From the NCBI GenBank assembly GCA_046542995.1, contig JBKHAH010000039.1, positions 1-29,121 of the forward strand: a DNA stretch of 29,121 nucleotides, in the 5' to 3' direction. Position numbers and translations under genes: made by a program. Numbering within the stretch: position 1 is the stretch's first letter; each line of letters opens with the position of its first letter. Of the stretch, positions 16,792 through 25,143 are shown one piece after another. The DNA is from Perlabentimonas sp046542995. GTDB taxonomy: Bacteria > Bacteroidota > Bacteroidia > Bacteroidales > Tenuifilaceae. A model generated the notes under the pieces. It was not told the origin of the DNA and made no database searches. It saw only the letters and a list, made by a program, of their open reading frames with translations.

Positions 16792-18174
16792 TTAAGACTT
16801 CTGCTCTTCTTTTGAATCGCCATTCAAACTAAAATTTTCTGAGAACTCCTGTCTGGGCTCAATATCATTCTTAATCAGGTTATCATCTGAATTGGCAACC
16901 CTATCATTAATATCGCTATCCGCACTATTATCGCTACTTACATCTTCATTAATTTTCATGGTTGCAGTATTATCCAAATTACTAGTGTTGGTGTCAAGTT
17001 TGGACAATTCTTTCTCTTTCCACTTCTTAATTTTCAGGGTATTAATTTCGCTTAGGGCAAGCGCCTCGCTTTTAATATGTTGCTTCTCTACCTCGTAAAG
17101 GCTCTCGTTCCTCTCTTTTTCCAGCAGGCTATGCAAATCAATATGATGATCCTCTGTGAGTTCTGTTTGTACAACATCTCTCTTAATTTTAACCTGCTTA
17201 ATATACTCTTCGGACTCAAGCATATCATCGTATGGGCCCCGTGCTGACAACAATTTAACGATTATTGGTGCACTTTCGATAGTTATAAATAACAGAATTA
17301 TAAACCAGCTTGCCCAACGAATGCTGGCGTTGCTCTCATTTAAAGTTCCCATTGCTTTTAAACGAGCCAAAAAGCCATCTGACTCAGCGGTAGTTGTTTG
17401 AGCATTTTCGATGGCACTATTTCTTTTTTCACGAAGTTGCTCTAGGGCAATTAAATTCTGTTGAATTATCTTATTATTCTGTTTTATAAGTTGCTTTAGC
17501 TCCTCATCCACCTTATCGTATTCAGCTTTTTTCTCTCTGTACACGGGCCCCTTACCAGGCGTTCTGGTTGGGCTCATACCCTCCGCCTCATCTATTATCA
17601 TTGTAAAAAGTTTGTTGCGTTGCTCCTCTTTCTGAGCAATTTCTTGCCTAAGCATTCTATTCTCACTCTCTATCCTCTCAATATCAACAAACTCCTCATT
17701 AACCAGATTCTGAAACCCAATGGCACTCTGCTGCTGATCGAAAACGATTTGTTGGTTTATTTCACGCTCAAACAGTTTCATCTTGAGAGGCATGGATACT
17801 ACAAATGCTATGAGTAAAGCTAGTATAAAACGCGGTAAAGCGGTGGCAAATTCTTTTGATTTGTTTTGATGCTTACGAAGACTTGCTACTATATACCAAT
17901 CAATTGAAAATATTAAAAAGCCCCATAAAGCCCCAAAAGCAAGTGAAACCTGCAAGTTGCGAAACACGGTGTAAATGGCGTAGCCACCCGACAGGGATGC
18001 CATTATCCCGGTAAGAAAAACAATAACACCTATTCCATAGTACTTGTTATACTCAGTGGGGCACTGTTTAAGCAAATATAACCTTGCCCCAGAACACCAG
18101 CAGAAAAAGTGATACAAAAAGGGTAGCCTTCGTTTACTTTGCGATACTTTTTCGTTCTCTTGAAGTTTTTGCAT
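16792..18174 (-). CDS. DUF4407 family membrane protein
   Basis: A 460-residue membrane protein. Helices lie at about 47-70, 76-98 and 112-131, then a long coiled coil (about 140-260) and a fourth helix at 286-309. The motif FSIDWYIV in helix 2 and the cysteine-rich start (FFCWCSGARLYLL) fit the DUF4407 family. The C-terminal 150 residues are charged and Asn/Asp/Ser-rich, probably disordered. With an even number of helices both ends are on the same side, and the coiled coil between helices 3 and 4 would be on the opposite side from the loop between helices 2 and 3. Function is unknown. It starts 36 bases after cheB and precedes the GAF/PAS sensor, so it may act with them. Confidence 0.85.
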   Translation of the reverse strand: MQKLQENEKVSQSKRRLPFLYHFFCWCSGARLYLLKQCPTEYNKYYGIGVIVFLTGIMASLSGGYAIYTVFRNLQVSLAFGALWGFLIFSIDWYIVASLRKHQNKSKEFATALPRFILALLIAFVVSMPLKMKLFEREINQQIVFDQQQSAIGFQNLVNEEFVDIERIESENRMLRQEIAQKEEQRNKLFTMIIDEAEGMSPTRTPGKGPVYREKKAEYDKVDEELKQLIKQNNKIIQQNLIALEQLREKRNSAIENAQTTTAESDGFLARLKAMGTLNESNASIRWASWFIILLFITIESAPIIVKLLSARGPYDDMLESEEYIKQVKIKRDVVQTELTEDHHIDLHSLLEKERNESLYEVEKQHIKSEALALSEINTLKIKKWKEKELSKLDTNTSNLDNTATMKINEDVSSDNSADSDINDRVANSDDNLIKNDIEPRQEFSENFSLNGDSKEEQKS

Positions 18175-18210
18175 ATAACTAATGTTTAAAACACGGTAAA
18201 TATAAAACGG

Positions 18211-19293
18211 TTAAGAGGGCTTAATAACATATGGTGCAATATCGTTTAATGGCAGAACCTTTAATGCTGCTCCAAGTTTTATGGCTTCCCGTGGCATACC
18301 AAAAACTACGCATGTTTTCTCATCCTGAGCCACAGTTTTAGCTCCGGCAGTTTTCATTTCAAGAAGCCCCCTTGCACCATCATCGCCCATGCCAGTCATT
18401 ATAACACCAACAGCATTGGCTCCAGCATAGCGCGCTGTACTTCGGAAAAGAACATCAACCGAAGGACGATGCCTGTTAACCAGAGGTCCCTCTTTCACCT
18501 CAACATAGTATCGCGCTCCGCTTCTTTTAAGAAGTAAGTGGAAATTCCCTGGCGCAATAAGGGCTCTGCCTCGTATTACGCTATCGCCATTCTGTGCCTC
18601 TTTAACAGTAATCTTACAAATTTCATTTAGCCTGTTAGCAAAAGAGGTGGTAAATTTCTCGGGCATATGCTGAACAATGACAATTCCGGGAGTATCTAAA
18701 GGCATGGCCTTTAAAAAGTTTGTTAAAGCTTCGGTTCCGCCAGTTGACGCTCCCACAACAACAACATACTCGGTTGTTTTAATCATACTTTGATCGTGGG
18801 TTGCAGCAGGAAGCACAGCATCGGCAGAGTACTTTGGCTCAACCACAGGAGGCTCAACATGATGCCTCACTTTTTTACGTGAGATTTTGGCATGAGCAGC
18901 TGCTTTAACAGCATCACAAATTCGTATGCGCGATTCCTCGAAGAATGTTTTTGTATTTACCTGGGGTTTTGTAATTATATCGACAGCTCCGAGTTCCAAA
19001 GCTTTCATTGCAGTTTGCGTTCCATGCTCGGTTAAGCTTGAAATAATAACAACAGGAATTGGATGTTGGGCCATGATTTTTTTCAGGAAGGTAAGACCGT
19101 CCATTCTTGGCATCTCTACATCTAGAGTTATTACATCGGGGACTTCTTCAGCAATCTTTTTGGCAGCGAAATATGGATCGGTGGCCGTTCCCATTACCTC
19201 CATGTAGGGGTCGGAGGCTATTATGCTACTTAAAGTTTGTCGAACTACGGCTGAATCATCAACAACCAGCACTCTAAGTTTATTGTTACTCAT
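18211..19293 (-). CDS. cheB: Chemotaxis protein-glutamate methylesterase/deamidase CheB
   Basis: A 360-residue two-domain enzyme that removes methyl groups from chemoreceptor glutamates once phosphorylated by CheA. The N-terminal receiver has the acidic pair VDD (11-13), phospho-acceptor Asp58 in LDVEMPRMDG and Lys109 in TKP. A linker of about 40 residues leads to the methylesterase domain with catalytic Ser183 (GASTGG), His209 (QHMP) and Asp305 (GMGDDGA). All catalytic residues are present, so a working adaptation system with methylated receptors elsewhere in the genome is expected. It follows cheD by 123 bases and has an internal promoter in that gap. Confidence 0.97.
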   Translation of the reverse strand: MSNNKLRVLVVDDSAVVRQTLSSIIASDPYMEVMGTATDPYFAAKKIAEEVPDVITLDVEMPRMDGLTFLKKIMAQHPIPVVIISSLTEHGTQTAMKALELGAVDIITKPQVNTKTFFEESRIRICDAVKAAAHAKISRKKVRHHVEPPVVEPKYSADAVLPAATHDQSMIKTTEYVVVVGASTGGTEALTNFLKAMPLDTPGIVIVQHMPEKFTTSFANRLNEICKITVKEAQNGDSVIRGRALIAPGNFHLLLKRSGARYYVEVKEGPLVNRHRPSVDVLFRSTARYAGANAVGVIMTGMGDDGARGLLEMKTAGAKTVAQDEKTCVVFGMPREAIKLGAALKVLPLNDIAPYVIKPS

Positions 19294-19354
19294 TGAACTT
19301 CTATCTGTTAATTAAAGAAATGGATAATACCTAAATCTTAAGCCTAAATATAGG

Positions 19355-19388
19355 CAAAAGTACAATGATTTTTAAGGGAAACAGCAAA
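19355..19388 (-). promoter_or_regulatory. Internal promoter before cheB
   Basis: Minus-strand TTTG (19385-19388), a 22-base spacer and TACTTTTG (19355-19362, exact TAnnTTTG). The start would be near 19348, with a leader of about 55 bases. It would allow cheB and the genes after it, including dnaX, to be expressed apart from cheR. Confidence 0.5.
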
Positions 19389-19416
19389 AATATTTGAAGA
19401 ATGAGTTAAAATTGCT

Positions 19417-19902
19417 TTACTGCTTTATATTAGGGGCCATACTCCTGTTTATATACCTCTGCTTAACCTCACCAGTACCCGTACAAAACTCTATTTTACG
19501 ACCAAGTTTGCCGCCAACACTTTTAGCAATTACAGGAATTCTAAACTCATCGAGTATTTCAAATGCCAGCTGTATATTACGTTCTCCTATATGAAACTGG
19601 GATACGTTGGTATCGATCACCTCTCCACCACCAAATACCTTCGCTTTGAGGTTTGATTTTTTTGATCCCATTTGCATCACTTTCTCCACCAATCTTTCAA
19701 TAGCAATGTTTCCATACTTTGGGCTAGCCAAGCCTTGCCCATTCCAAAAGGGTAACATAAAATGGTTGATTCCGCCGTGCTTAAGCACGGGATCGTATAT
19801 GCAAACGGCTACGCACGATCCGAGAATAGTTGAAACGCGATGCGATTTTTTATCTGCAAACAGCGCCGATGGGTATAAAAAATGGGTGGCTACTTGATCC
19901 AT
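19417..19902 (-). CDS. cheD: Chemoreceptor glutamine deamidase CheD
   Basis: One hundred and sixty-one residues from the ATG at 19902, which lies 13 bases after the stop of the kinase-like gene. A longer reading frame starting at 20055 overlaps that gene by 140 bases, and its extra N-terminus is unlike CheD, so I reject it. CheD deamidates receptor glutamines, and in some bacteria also stimulates CheC. The catalytic cysteine is Cys30 in LGSCVAVCIYD and the histidine is His47 in GGINHFMLP, with the 17-residue spacing known from Thermotoga CheD. FGGGEV and IGERNI are also family motifs. No CheC is encoded in the window. Confidence 0.95.
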   Translation of the reverse strand: MDQVATHFLYPSALFADKKSHRVSTILGSCVAVCIYDPVLKHGGINHFMLPFWNGQGLASPKYGNIAIERLVEKVMQMGSKKSNLKAKVFGGGEVIDTNVSQFHIGERNIQLAFEILDEFRIPVIAKSVGGKLGRKIEFCTGTGEVKQRYINRSMAPNIKQ

Positions 19903-19915
19903 TGAACAGAGAAAA

Positions 19916-20818
19916 TTAGAAGGTTTCCTCCCCAGTATCGAAGAATGTTTCGTTGGCTTCGGAGGCAATATCAGTTGTGTTAATATCACTTTTGGGGATA
20001 CTAATTGTAAAGCAGGCACCCTCTCCCAGTTCGCTTTCAATTCTGATGCTACCATTTAGCATTTCAATTACAGCTTTATTAACCGACAGCCCCAAGCCAT
20101 GCCCTCTGTTAACGGAGTTAATTCCAGAGTCGAGGCGCTTAAACCTATCGAAAATAATTTTTTGATTCTCCTTGCTTATACCAATACCATGATCGCGAAC
20201 AGAAACCTGTAAGACATCCTGGTCAACAAATGCATGGATGTCAATTTTGCCACCCTCAAAGCTAAAGTTGATTGCGTTACTAAGTAAGTTGGTGAGAATC
20301 AACCTAAGCTTTTCGGGATCGGTTTTAAAAAGGAAACTTCCCGAATCATCCACTTCAAACTCATGCTCAAAAAGCACCTCTACCTTCTTCCTTTTGGCTT
20401 CAAACTTATGGTTTTCAATCACACCCTCCACTATGCCAATTATATCTGTATTGGCTATTTCAGGGTATATCTCACCCGCCTCAATTTTTGCTGCCACAAA
20501 TATGTTTCGGAACTGAAAATCTAGGGTAAATGCCTCGGAATGGATTAGAGCCACCATGGAGACAACCTTTTTCCAGTTCTCCTTATCAACCGAGAGGATG
20601 GCTTTTGAGAGACCAAGAATTGAGGTAAAGGGGTTTATTATTTCATTGGTAATATTTGAGATGAAGTGACTTTTGAGTGCTTCAGATTCCTCCAGCTTTT
20701 TATTAACATCTTTAAGTTGATAATTAAGCGACTTAAGATCTTTCACAGCAATTTTATACTGTTCAAAACGTCTGTTGAGTTCATCAAGCAACTCATCGTC
20801 GGAAATTTTATGTCCCAT
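19916..20818 (-). CDS. Histidine-kinase-like protein lacking the phospho-acceptor histidine
   Basis: A soluble 300-residue protein with an N-terminal coiled coil (about 10-48), a dimerisation region aligned to HisKA (50-115), a HATPase_c domain (165-276) and an acidic tail ending GEETF. In the H-box, where most kinases have SHE, it reads NITNEIINPF, so Asn58 replaces the histidine. The nearby His51 is not in the right place. The ATP-binding domain looks intact: the N-box LTNLLSNA, G1 DHGIGIS, the F-box FDRF and G2 GHGLGLS. It may be a pseudokinase, a scaffold, or an ATPase that acts on another Hpt or receiver. There is no sensor or membrane domain. It lies between cheR and cheD, 42 bases after cheR, so a chemosensory role is likely. 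Confidence 0.88.
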   Translation of the reverse strand: MGHKISDDELLDELNRRFEQYKIAVKDLKSLNYQLKDVNKKLEESEALKSHFISNITNEIINPFTSILGLSKAILSVDKENWKKVVSMVALIHSEAFTLDFQFRNIFVAAKIEAGEIYPEIANTDIIGIVEGVIENHKFEAKRKKVEVLFEHEFEVDDSGSFLFKTDPEKLRLILTNLLSNAINFSFEGGKIDIHAFVDQDVLQVSVRDHGIGISKENQKIIFDRFKRLDSGINSVNRGHGLGLSVNKAVIEMLNGSIRIESELGEGACFTISIPKSDINTTDIASEANETFFDTGEETF

Positions 20819-20860
20819 TATTTTCTGTAGGTTTTAATATATAGCACAATTATCTGAAAA

Positions 20861-21718
20861 CTAAATTCTCTTAAATATTGTTGGTTTAACCTGCTTTAAT
20901 GGCACATCCATGTTCATTATTGACTCAGAATGCCCTAGAAAGAAATAGCCACCGGACTTTAGCTTCATGCATAGTTTTTGCATTACCTTCTCCTGCGTTT
21001 CCCTATCGAAATATATTAAAACATTCCGACAAAAAACCACATCGAACATTTCGCTTAAGTCGTAGGATGTATCCATAAAGTTTAAACGCCCGAAACGCAC
21101 TTTCTTACGTAAATGCTGAGCAACCTTAACCGTTGGGTTCGCTCTATCTTTACTTTTTAGGAAATGTTTCTTCTTAGTTTCAATTGGAATAATTGCAACT
21201 CGCTCCTCCTTATATACTGCATCTACGGCTTTCTGTAGAATTAGGGTGGAAATATCGGTGCCAATTATTGAAAAGTCAAATCGTGGATTCTTTTCTGCAA
21301 AATCGGCTAAAACAATGGCAATGGTATATGGTTCTTCGCCACTAGAGCAGCCAGCACTCCATATTTTCATATTTTTAGATGTACCGGGCTGTTCAGCAAA
21401 CTCTGGTAATACAGTATTGAAAAGGTAATCGAAGTGAATGGGTTCCCTAAAGAAATCAGTTTTGTTAGTGCTAACCACATCGAGCATATGAATTATCTCG
21501 CCGTTTAGCCCTTCTTTACTAAACACATATTCAATATACTCTTTAAAATTAGACATGTTAAGGTGCCTTAACCTTTTTTGCAACCGACTTTGTAGCATCA
21601 CTCGTTTTACCGGTGGCATTTTTATGCCGCTCTCCTTGTAAATAAAACGGCTCAGCTTATCAAATTCATCCTGAGTAAGCTGCGCTTTAAATATCTCGTT
21701 TAGGTTAGATTTAAACAT
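20861..21718 (-). CDS. cheR: Chemoreceptor glutamate methyltransferase CheR
   Basis: A 285-residue S-adenosylmethionine-dependent methyltransferase that methylates chemoreceptors, opposing CheB. The N-terminal helical domain (about 1-80) contains the basic helix QSRLQKRLRHL (43-53). It leads into STNKTDFFRE (83-92), the SAM-binding SAGCSSGEEPYT (121-132), and RNVLIYF (231-237). No TPR extension or pentapeptide-binding addition is visible. It is the first gene of the second chemosensory unit, preceded by a terminator and a palindrome in a 394-base gap, so its transcription is at least partly separate from cheA-cheW. Confidence 0.97.
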   Translation of the reverse strand: MFKSNLNEIFKAQLTQDEFDKLSRFIYKESGIKMPPVKRVMLQSRLQKRLRHLNMSNFKEYIEYVFSKEGLNGEIIHMLDVVSTNKTDFFREPIHFDYLFNTVLPEFAEQPGTSKNMKIWSAGCSSGEEPYTIAIVLADFAEKNPRFDFSIIGTDISTLILQKAVDAVYKEERVAIIPIETKKKHFLKSKDRANPTVKVAQHLRKKVRFGRLNFMDTSYDLSEMFDVVFCRNVLIYFDRETQEKVMQKLCMKLKSGGYFFLGHSESIMNMDVPLKQVKPTIFKRI

Positions 21719-21757
21719 TGAATATTTACAATCCGTTAATTACTTTAAAAAATATAA

Positions 21758-21773
21758 TGCTAATGAATTAGCA
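21758..21773. promoter_or_regulatory. 16-base palindrome upstream of cheR
   Basis: TGCTAAT and ATTAGCA are exact complements around a 2-base centre. The site lies 40 bases before the cheR start and touches a weak -7-like element, where an operator or activator site could be. The binding protein is unknown. Confidence 0.35.
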
Positions 21774-21899
21774 GGTATCTTATATTTTAAAACATATTAA
21801 ATTAAATAAGTTCCTATCCTTGAGGCTAATTAAAATGAAACGAAAGTAAAAAGCCTAATAATTAATTATATGTATTTATTCATACTACGAACTTTGGCT

Positions 21900-21972
21900 A
21901 AAAAAAGGCTGTTCAAAAAGCAGATCTCCTTTTTAAAGTAAACCCTAATTTAATTTTGCTTTTTGAACAGCC
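21900..21972 (-). terminator. Strong terminator after cheW
   Basis: GGCTGTTCAAAAAGC (21907-21921) and its exact complement (21958-21972) form a 15-bp stem with a 36-base loop. On the minus strand the stem is followed by seven T. It lies about 140 bases after the cheW stop and ends the cheA-cheW unit. An insertion-element end pair is less likely because no target duplication or transposase is seen. Confidence 0.75.
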
Positions 21973-22112
21973 AAAGGGGGAAACGCTAAATTATTAGCTC
22001 CAGCCTAAAAATTTATTCATCCCCAACACTATTTTTCGCCAACTTGCTAAGCAAATAGCTAGCCTATAAAATTAAGGTTTTTTTGAGCAAAAAGCAAGAA
22101 GCAATAAACAAT

Positions 22113-22637
22113 TTATTCTCCCATTTCCTCAATAGTATCTGATTTCTCAGTTTCTTCCGTTTTCGTTTTAAGGGTTGTTAGATCTTCAGTTGAAAAAACT
22201 GCGTCCATGTCAAGAATCATAATGAACTTCTCATCAATATTTGCAACACCCTCAATAAACTCCGAACGGTATTTGCTACCTATGCTTGGTGGCGGCATAA
22301 TCTGCTTCTTGTCAATCTCAAGCACTGCCTGTACAGCATCAACTAAGGCACCCACCTGGATAGTTTCGCCATCAACCTCAATATCAAGGACAATGATGCA
22401 GGTATTGGTGGTGTACTCTGTTGGAGTCATCCCAAATTTTATGCGTGTATCAATTACTGGCAGGACCGTTCCGCGAAGGTTTATAACACCTTTCATATAT
22501 TCAGGTGCTTTAGGCACCTCGGTAATTTTTGTCATCTCCAGGATGTTTAGCACCTTGCTAACGTGCGCAGCAAACTCCTCATCACCTAACTTAAAGGAAA
22601 GGTAAGAGTTGATTTTTGATAGATTGTCTTGATCCAT
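22113..22637 (-). CDS. cheW: Chemotaxis coupling protein CheW
   Basis: A single CheW domain of 174 residues that links chemoreceptors to CheA. Family features are the first strand YLSFKLGDEEFAAHV, the segment ITEVPKAPEYMKGVINLRG (residues about 38-56) and LPVIDTRIKFG, followed by GALVDAVQAVLEI and the closing FIMILDMD. The acidic C-terminal extension of about 25 residues (TKTEETEKSDTIEEMGE) is longer than in E. coli. It is the last gene of the unit, 39 bases after cheA. It is the only free CheW in the window. Confidence 0.97.
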   Translation of the reverse strand: MDQDNLSKINSYLSFKLGDEEFAAHVSKVLNILEMTKITEVPKAPEYMKGVINLRGTVLPVIDTRIKFGMTPTEYTTNTCIIVLDIEVDGETIQVGALVDAVQAVLEIDKKQIMPPPSIGSKYRSEFIEGVANIDEKFIMILDMDAVFSTEDLTTLKTKTEETEKSDTIEEMGE

Positions 22638-22676
22638 ATCTTTTCCTCCGTAAATATTTAGTTTTTCTTATTTGAC

Positions 22677-24755
22677 TTAGCTTTGCTGAGGGTTTCCATC
22701 TACCTTGAAATCCTCATGGTTGGCAAAAAGTTTAATAATTCTATTAGTATCCATTACTAGGGCAACCGTGCCATCACCAAGTATTGTTGCCCCAGATATC
22801 ATCTGTTGATTTTTATAATGTTTTCCGAGCGATTTGAGAACTGCCTGATATTCGCCAATAACGCTATCAACTATGAGCCCTACGCTCTTCTCTTCGTAGT
22901 TAACAACAACTGCCTGTCCGAACTTCTCTGTACTGTCAGGATGGCCAAATTCCCTACGTACGTAAAAGTATGGCACTTGCTTGCCATCGAGCACAACCAC
23001 ATTATTAAATGAGCCTACAATCTGCTCATGCTCAACTGCGTATATCTTATCAACTACGGAAAGTGGTATAATAAAATGTGTGTCGTCAACCTTAACAAGC
23101 AATCCGTCAATAATAGAAAGGGTTAGCGGCAACTTAATGGTAATGGTTGTTCCTGCTCCCAGCTCAGAATCGATCTCAACCTCGCCTCTTATTTCGGCGA
23201 TTTTTCTTTTTACCACATCCATTCCAACGCCACGCCCTGATACATCGGTTACTTGTTTTGCTGTACTAAAGCCAGGGAGGAAGAGCAGATCGAGCATTTC
23301 GCGTTTTGTTAATTTGCGCTCAGGTGGTATAATGCCCTTAGCAATGGCTTTTTGAGTAATTATTTCTGGGTCTATTCCTGCTCCATCATCACTAATTTGT
23401 ATCATAACGTTGGCTCCGGAGTAGAATGCTTTTAAGCTAATTTTACCTTGCTCTGGCTTTCCTCTTTTTACCCGCTCATCAGCATCTTCAATTCCATGAT
23501 CAAGGCTATTTCTGAGAATGTGCATTAAAGGATCGGCCAAACTCTCAATAATTGTTTTGTCAAGTTCGGTCTCAGCTCCTTCAGTTGTGAATATTACATT
23601 TTTTCCTAGTTCCGAAGAAAGGTCTCGAACCAGACGTTGGAACCGGGTAAGCATGTTCTCTATAGGTATTAACACAATGCTGAAAGCAATATCGCGTAGC
23701 TGCCGGGTTAGCTTCTGTACGTTTTCTGCTATTGGCACTAAACCAGGCGTTTCGCTCTCTTCGGCAAAAAGGCTCAGGCGAGCCTGGGTGGTAACCAGCT
23801 CTGATACCATGTTCATAAGCAAATCAAGCTTATCTGTTGATACCCTAATGCTGCTTATTGAAGTATCCTTCACAGATACCTTATCGCGCACCTTGCCAGT
23901 ATCATTACTCTTTGAATTGCGTTTGGCAACACCCGTAGCAAGATTCTGCACAGCCGTTAAACCAATATCCTTGTTTGATGCGGCTAACGCGTCAATCTCA
24001 TTGGTAAATTGCTCATCGACAAGAAGGTTTGAGTCCGCTACTTCCTGAATCTCTATTTTTGATTCATCCTCTACGAAGATGAAAACATCACTAATATCGT
24101 TAATACTACTTTTAGTTGCTAATACAGCCTCCCAGTAGGTATAGCATTGGCCTGGGTTGATATCCTTTAGGGCAGGAACCCTATTTAAATGAGCGTAAAC
24201 ACGAGCATCCCCCAGGGTACAAAGTTCATCGAGCAGGAATAATGGGTTGGTTCCGTTGTCGAATATCTCTTTTATTGGATCGAAAAGGATGTAATAGGTT
24301 CTAACTCCTTTCTGATTAACATCACTATCGGTGGGCTTTTTGCTATCATCGGATTGTTTAGGCTCTTCAGGTGCTTCTTCTCCACTATTTATATCAGCAA
24401 CCTTACCTAGGAGATAGTTATGATTCTCAATGACTGCCGGATCATCATAATTTTTTTCATCTAGTAAGGTTTTAAGGTGATCAACTCCTGCCAGCGTAAC
24501 ATCAAGAATATCTCTTGTAACCTTAATTTTGCCATTACGAATCAGGTCGTAAACCGTTTCCATCTCATGGGTAAAGCTGTCAATAAGGTCAAACCCAAAC
24601 ATGCCGCTGTTGCCCTTAAGGGTATGCATAACCCTAAAAACCTTCTGAACAATGGATTGATCATCGGGGTTCTCTTCAAGCTCCAGTAGGGATTTTTCTA
24701 GACCATCAATAAGGTCAACGGCTTCCTCAACGAATTTTTTCTTGAAATTATCCAT
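22677..24755 (-). CDS. cheA: Chemotaxis histidine kinase CheA
   Basis: A 692-residue kinase with all five CheA modules. P1 is an Hpt domain with phospho-acceptor His44 in MHTLKGNSG. P2 (about 150-235) is a CheY-docking-like domain flanked by charged linkers. P3 (about 300-370) is the dimerisation hairpin starting VSTDKLDLLMNMVSELV. P4 (about 370-545) has the N-box Asn416 (HILRNSLDHG), G1 DDGAG (456-460) and G2 GRGVGMD (507-513). P5 (about 545-680) is CheW-like. All catalytic residues are present. Its ATG overlaps the cheY stop by one base (TAATG), implying translational coupling. Confidence 0.98.
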   Translation of the reverse strand: MDNFKKKFVEEAVDLIDGLEKSLLELEENPDDQSIVQKVFRVMHTLKGNSGMFGFDLIDSFTHEMETVYDLIRNGKIKVTRDILDVTLAGVDHLKTLLDEKNYDDPAVIENHNYLLGKVADINSGEEAPEEPKQSDDSKKPTDSDVNQKGVRTYYILFDPIKEIFDNGTNPLFLLDELCTLGDARVYAHLNRVPALKDINPGQCYTYWEAVLATKSSINDISDVFIFVEDESKIEIQEVADSNLLVDEQFTNEIDALAASNKDIGLTAVQNLATGVAKRNSKSNDTGKVRDKVSVKDTSISSIRVSTDKLDLLMNMVSELVTTQARLSLFAEESETPGLVPIAENVQKLTRQLRDIAFSIVLIPIENMLTRFQRLVRDLSSELGKNVIFTTEGAETELDKTIIESLADPLMHILRNSLDHGIEDADERVKRGKPEQGKISLKAFYSGANVMIQISDDGAGIDPEIITQKAIAKGIIPPERKLTKREMLDLLFLPGFSTAKQVTDVSGRGVGMDVVKRKIAEIRGEVEIDSELGAGTTITIKLPLTLSIIDGLLVKVDDTHFIIPLSVVDKIYAVEHEQIVGSFNNVVVLDGKQVPYFYVRREFGHPDSTEKFGQAVVVNYEEKSVGLIVDSVIGEYQAVLKSLGKHYKNQQMISGATILGDGTVALVMDTNRIIKLFANHEDFKVDGNPQQS

Positions 24756-25120
24756 TATCTTAATACTTTATTGAGTGCTGCAATTAGCTTTGCTGGTACA
24801 AAAGGCTTAATGATCCACCCAGTTGCACCAGCCTCTTTAGCCTCCATTTTTTTAGCTGCTTGCGATTCGGTTGTAAGGAAAAGTATTGGTATGCGCTTAT
24901 ACTGCTCCATTTTCCTAACATGACGAATGTAGGTTATACCATCCATCTCTGGCATGTGGAGGTCGGTAATAATAAGATCGATATGCGTACCATCCATTTT
25001 TTTAATAGCATCGGTACCATCATTTGCAATTATAACGTTGTACCCTTCGTTCTCTAAAGTGAAGCTAACAACCTCGCGTATGCTTTCCGAGTCATCGACT
25101 ATTAGTATCGTTTTGGCCAT
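24755..25120 (-). CDS. cheY: Chemotaxis response regulator CheY
   Basis: A stand-alone receiver of 121 residues with the acidic pair DD (9-10), phospho-acceptor Asp53 in TDLHMPEMDG, Thr83/Thr84 in FLTTES and Lys105 in IIKPF. The canonical GATGWIIKPF end and its coupling to cheA mark it as the principal CheY of this pathway. What it binds is not known, as no flagellar motor gene is in the window; in non-flagellated Bacteroidota the target may be a gliding or pilus component. Confidence 0.95.
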   Translation of the reverse strand: MAKTILIVDDSESIREVVSFTLENEGYNVIIANDGTDAIKKMDGTHIDLIITDLHMPEMDGITYIRHVRKMEQYKRIPILFLTTESQAAKKMEAKEAGATGWIIKPFVPAKLIAALNKVLR

Positions 25121-25143
25121 GGTTAATCTTGTATTATTATTTT

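Larger units (their letters stand above)
21719..22112. other. Intergenic gap between cheW and cheR
   Basis: No gene is visible in this 394-base, A/T-rich gap. It holds the strong terminator at 21900-21972 and the palindrome at 21758-21773. TATATTTT (minus strand, 21749-21756) directly follows the palindrome and is a weak -7 candidate for cheR; no exact TAnnTTTG box is present. The stretch 21973-22112, just after cheW, shows nothing I can name. Confidence 0.6.

Noticed and set aside
19903..20055. Upstream extension of cheD by 51 codons
   Set aside because: It overlaps the kinase-like gene in another frame, is unlike CheD N-termini, and the ATG at 19902 lies just after that gene's stop.
21900..21972. 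Inverted repeat read as a miniature transposable element
   Set aside because: No target-site duplication or transposase is visible, and a run of seven T directly follows on the transcribed strand, which fits a terminator.
23518..24048. Plus-strand 176-codon frame inside cheA
   Set aside because: It is an antisense shadow of the conserved CheA P3/P4 coding region; its Ser-rich composition is typical of such shadows.
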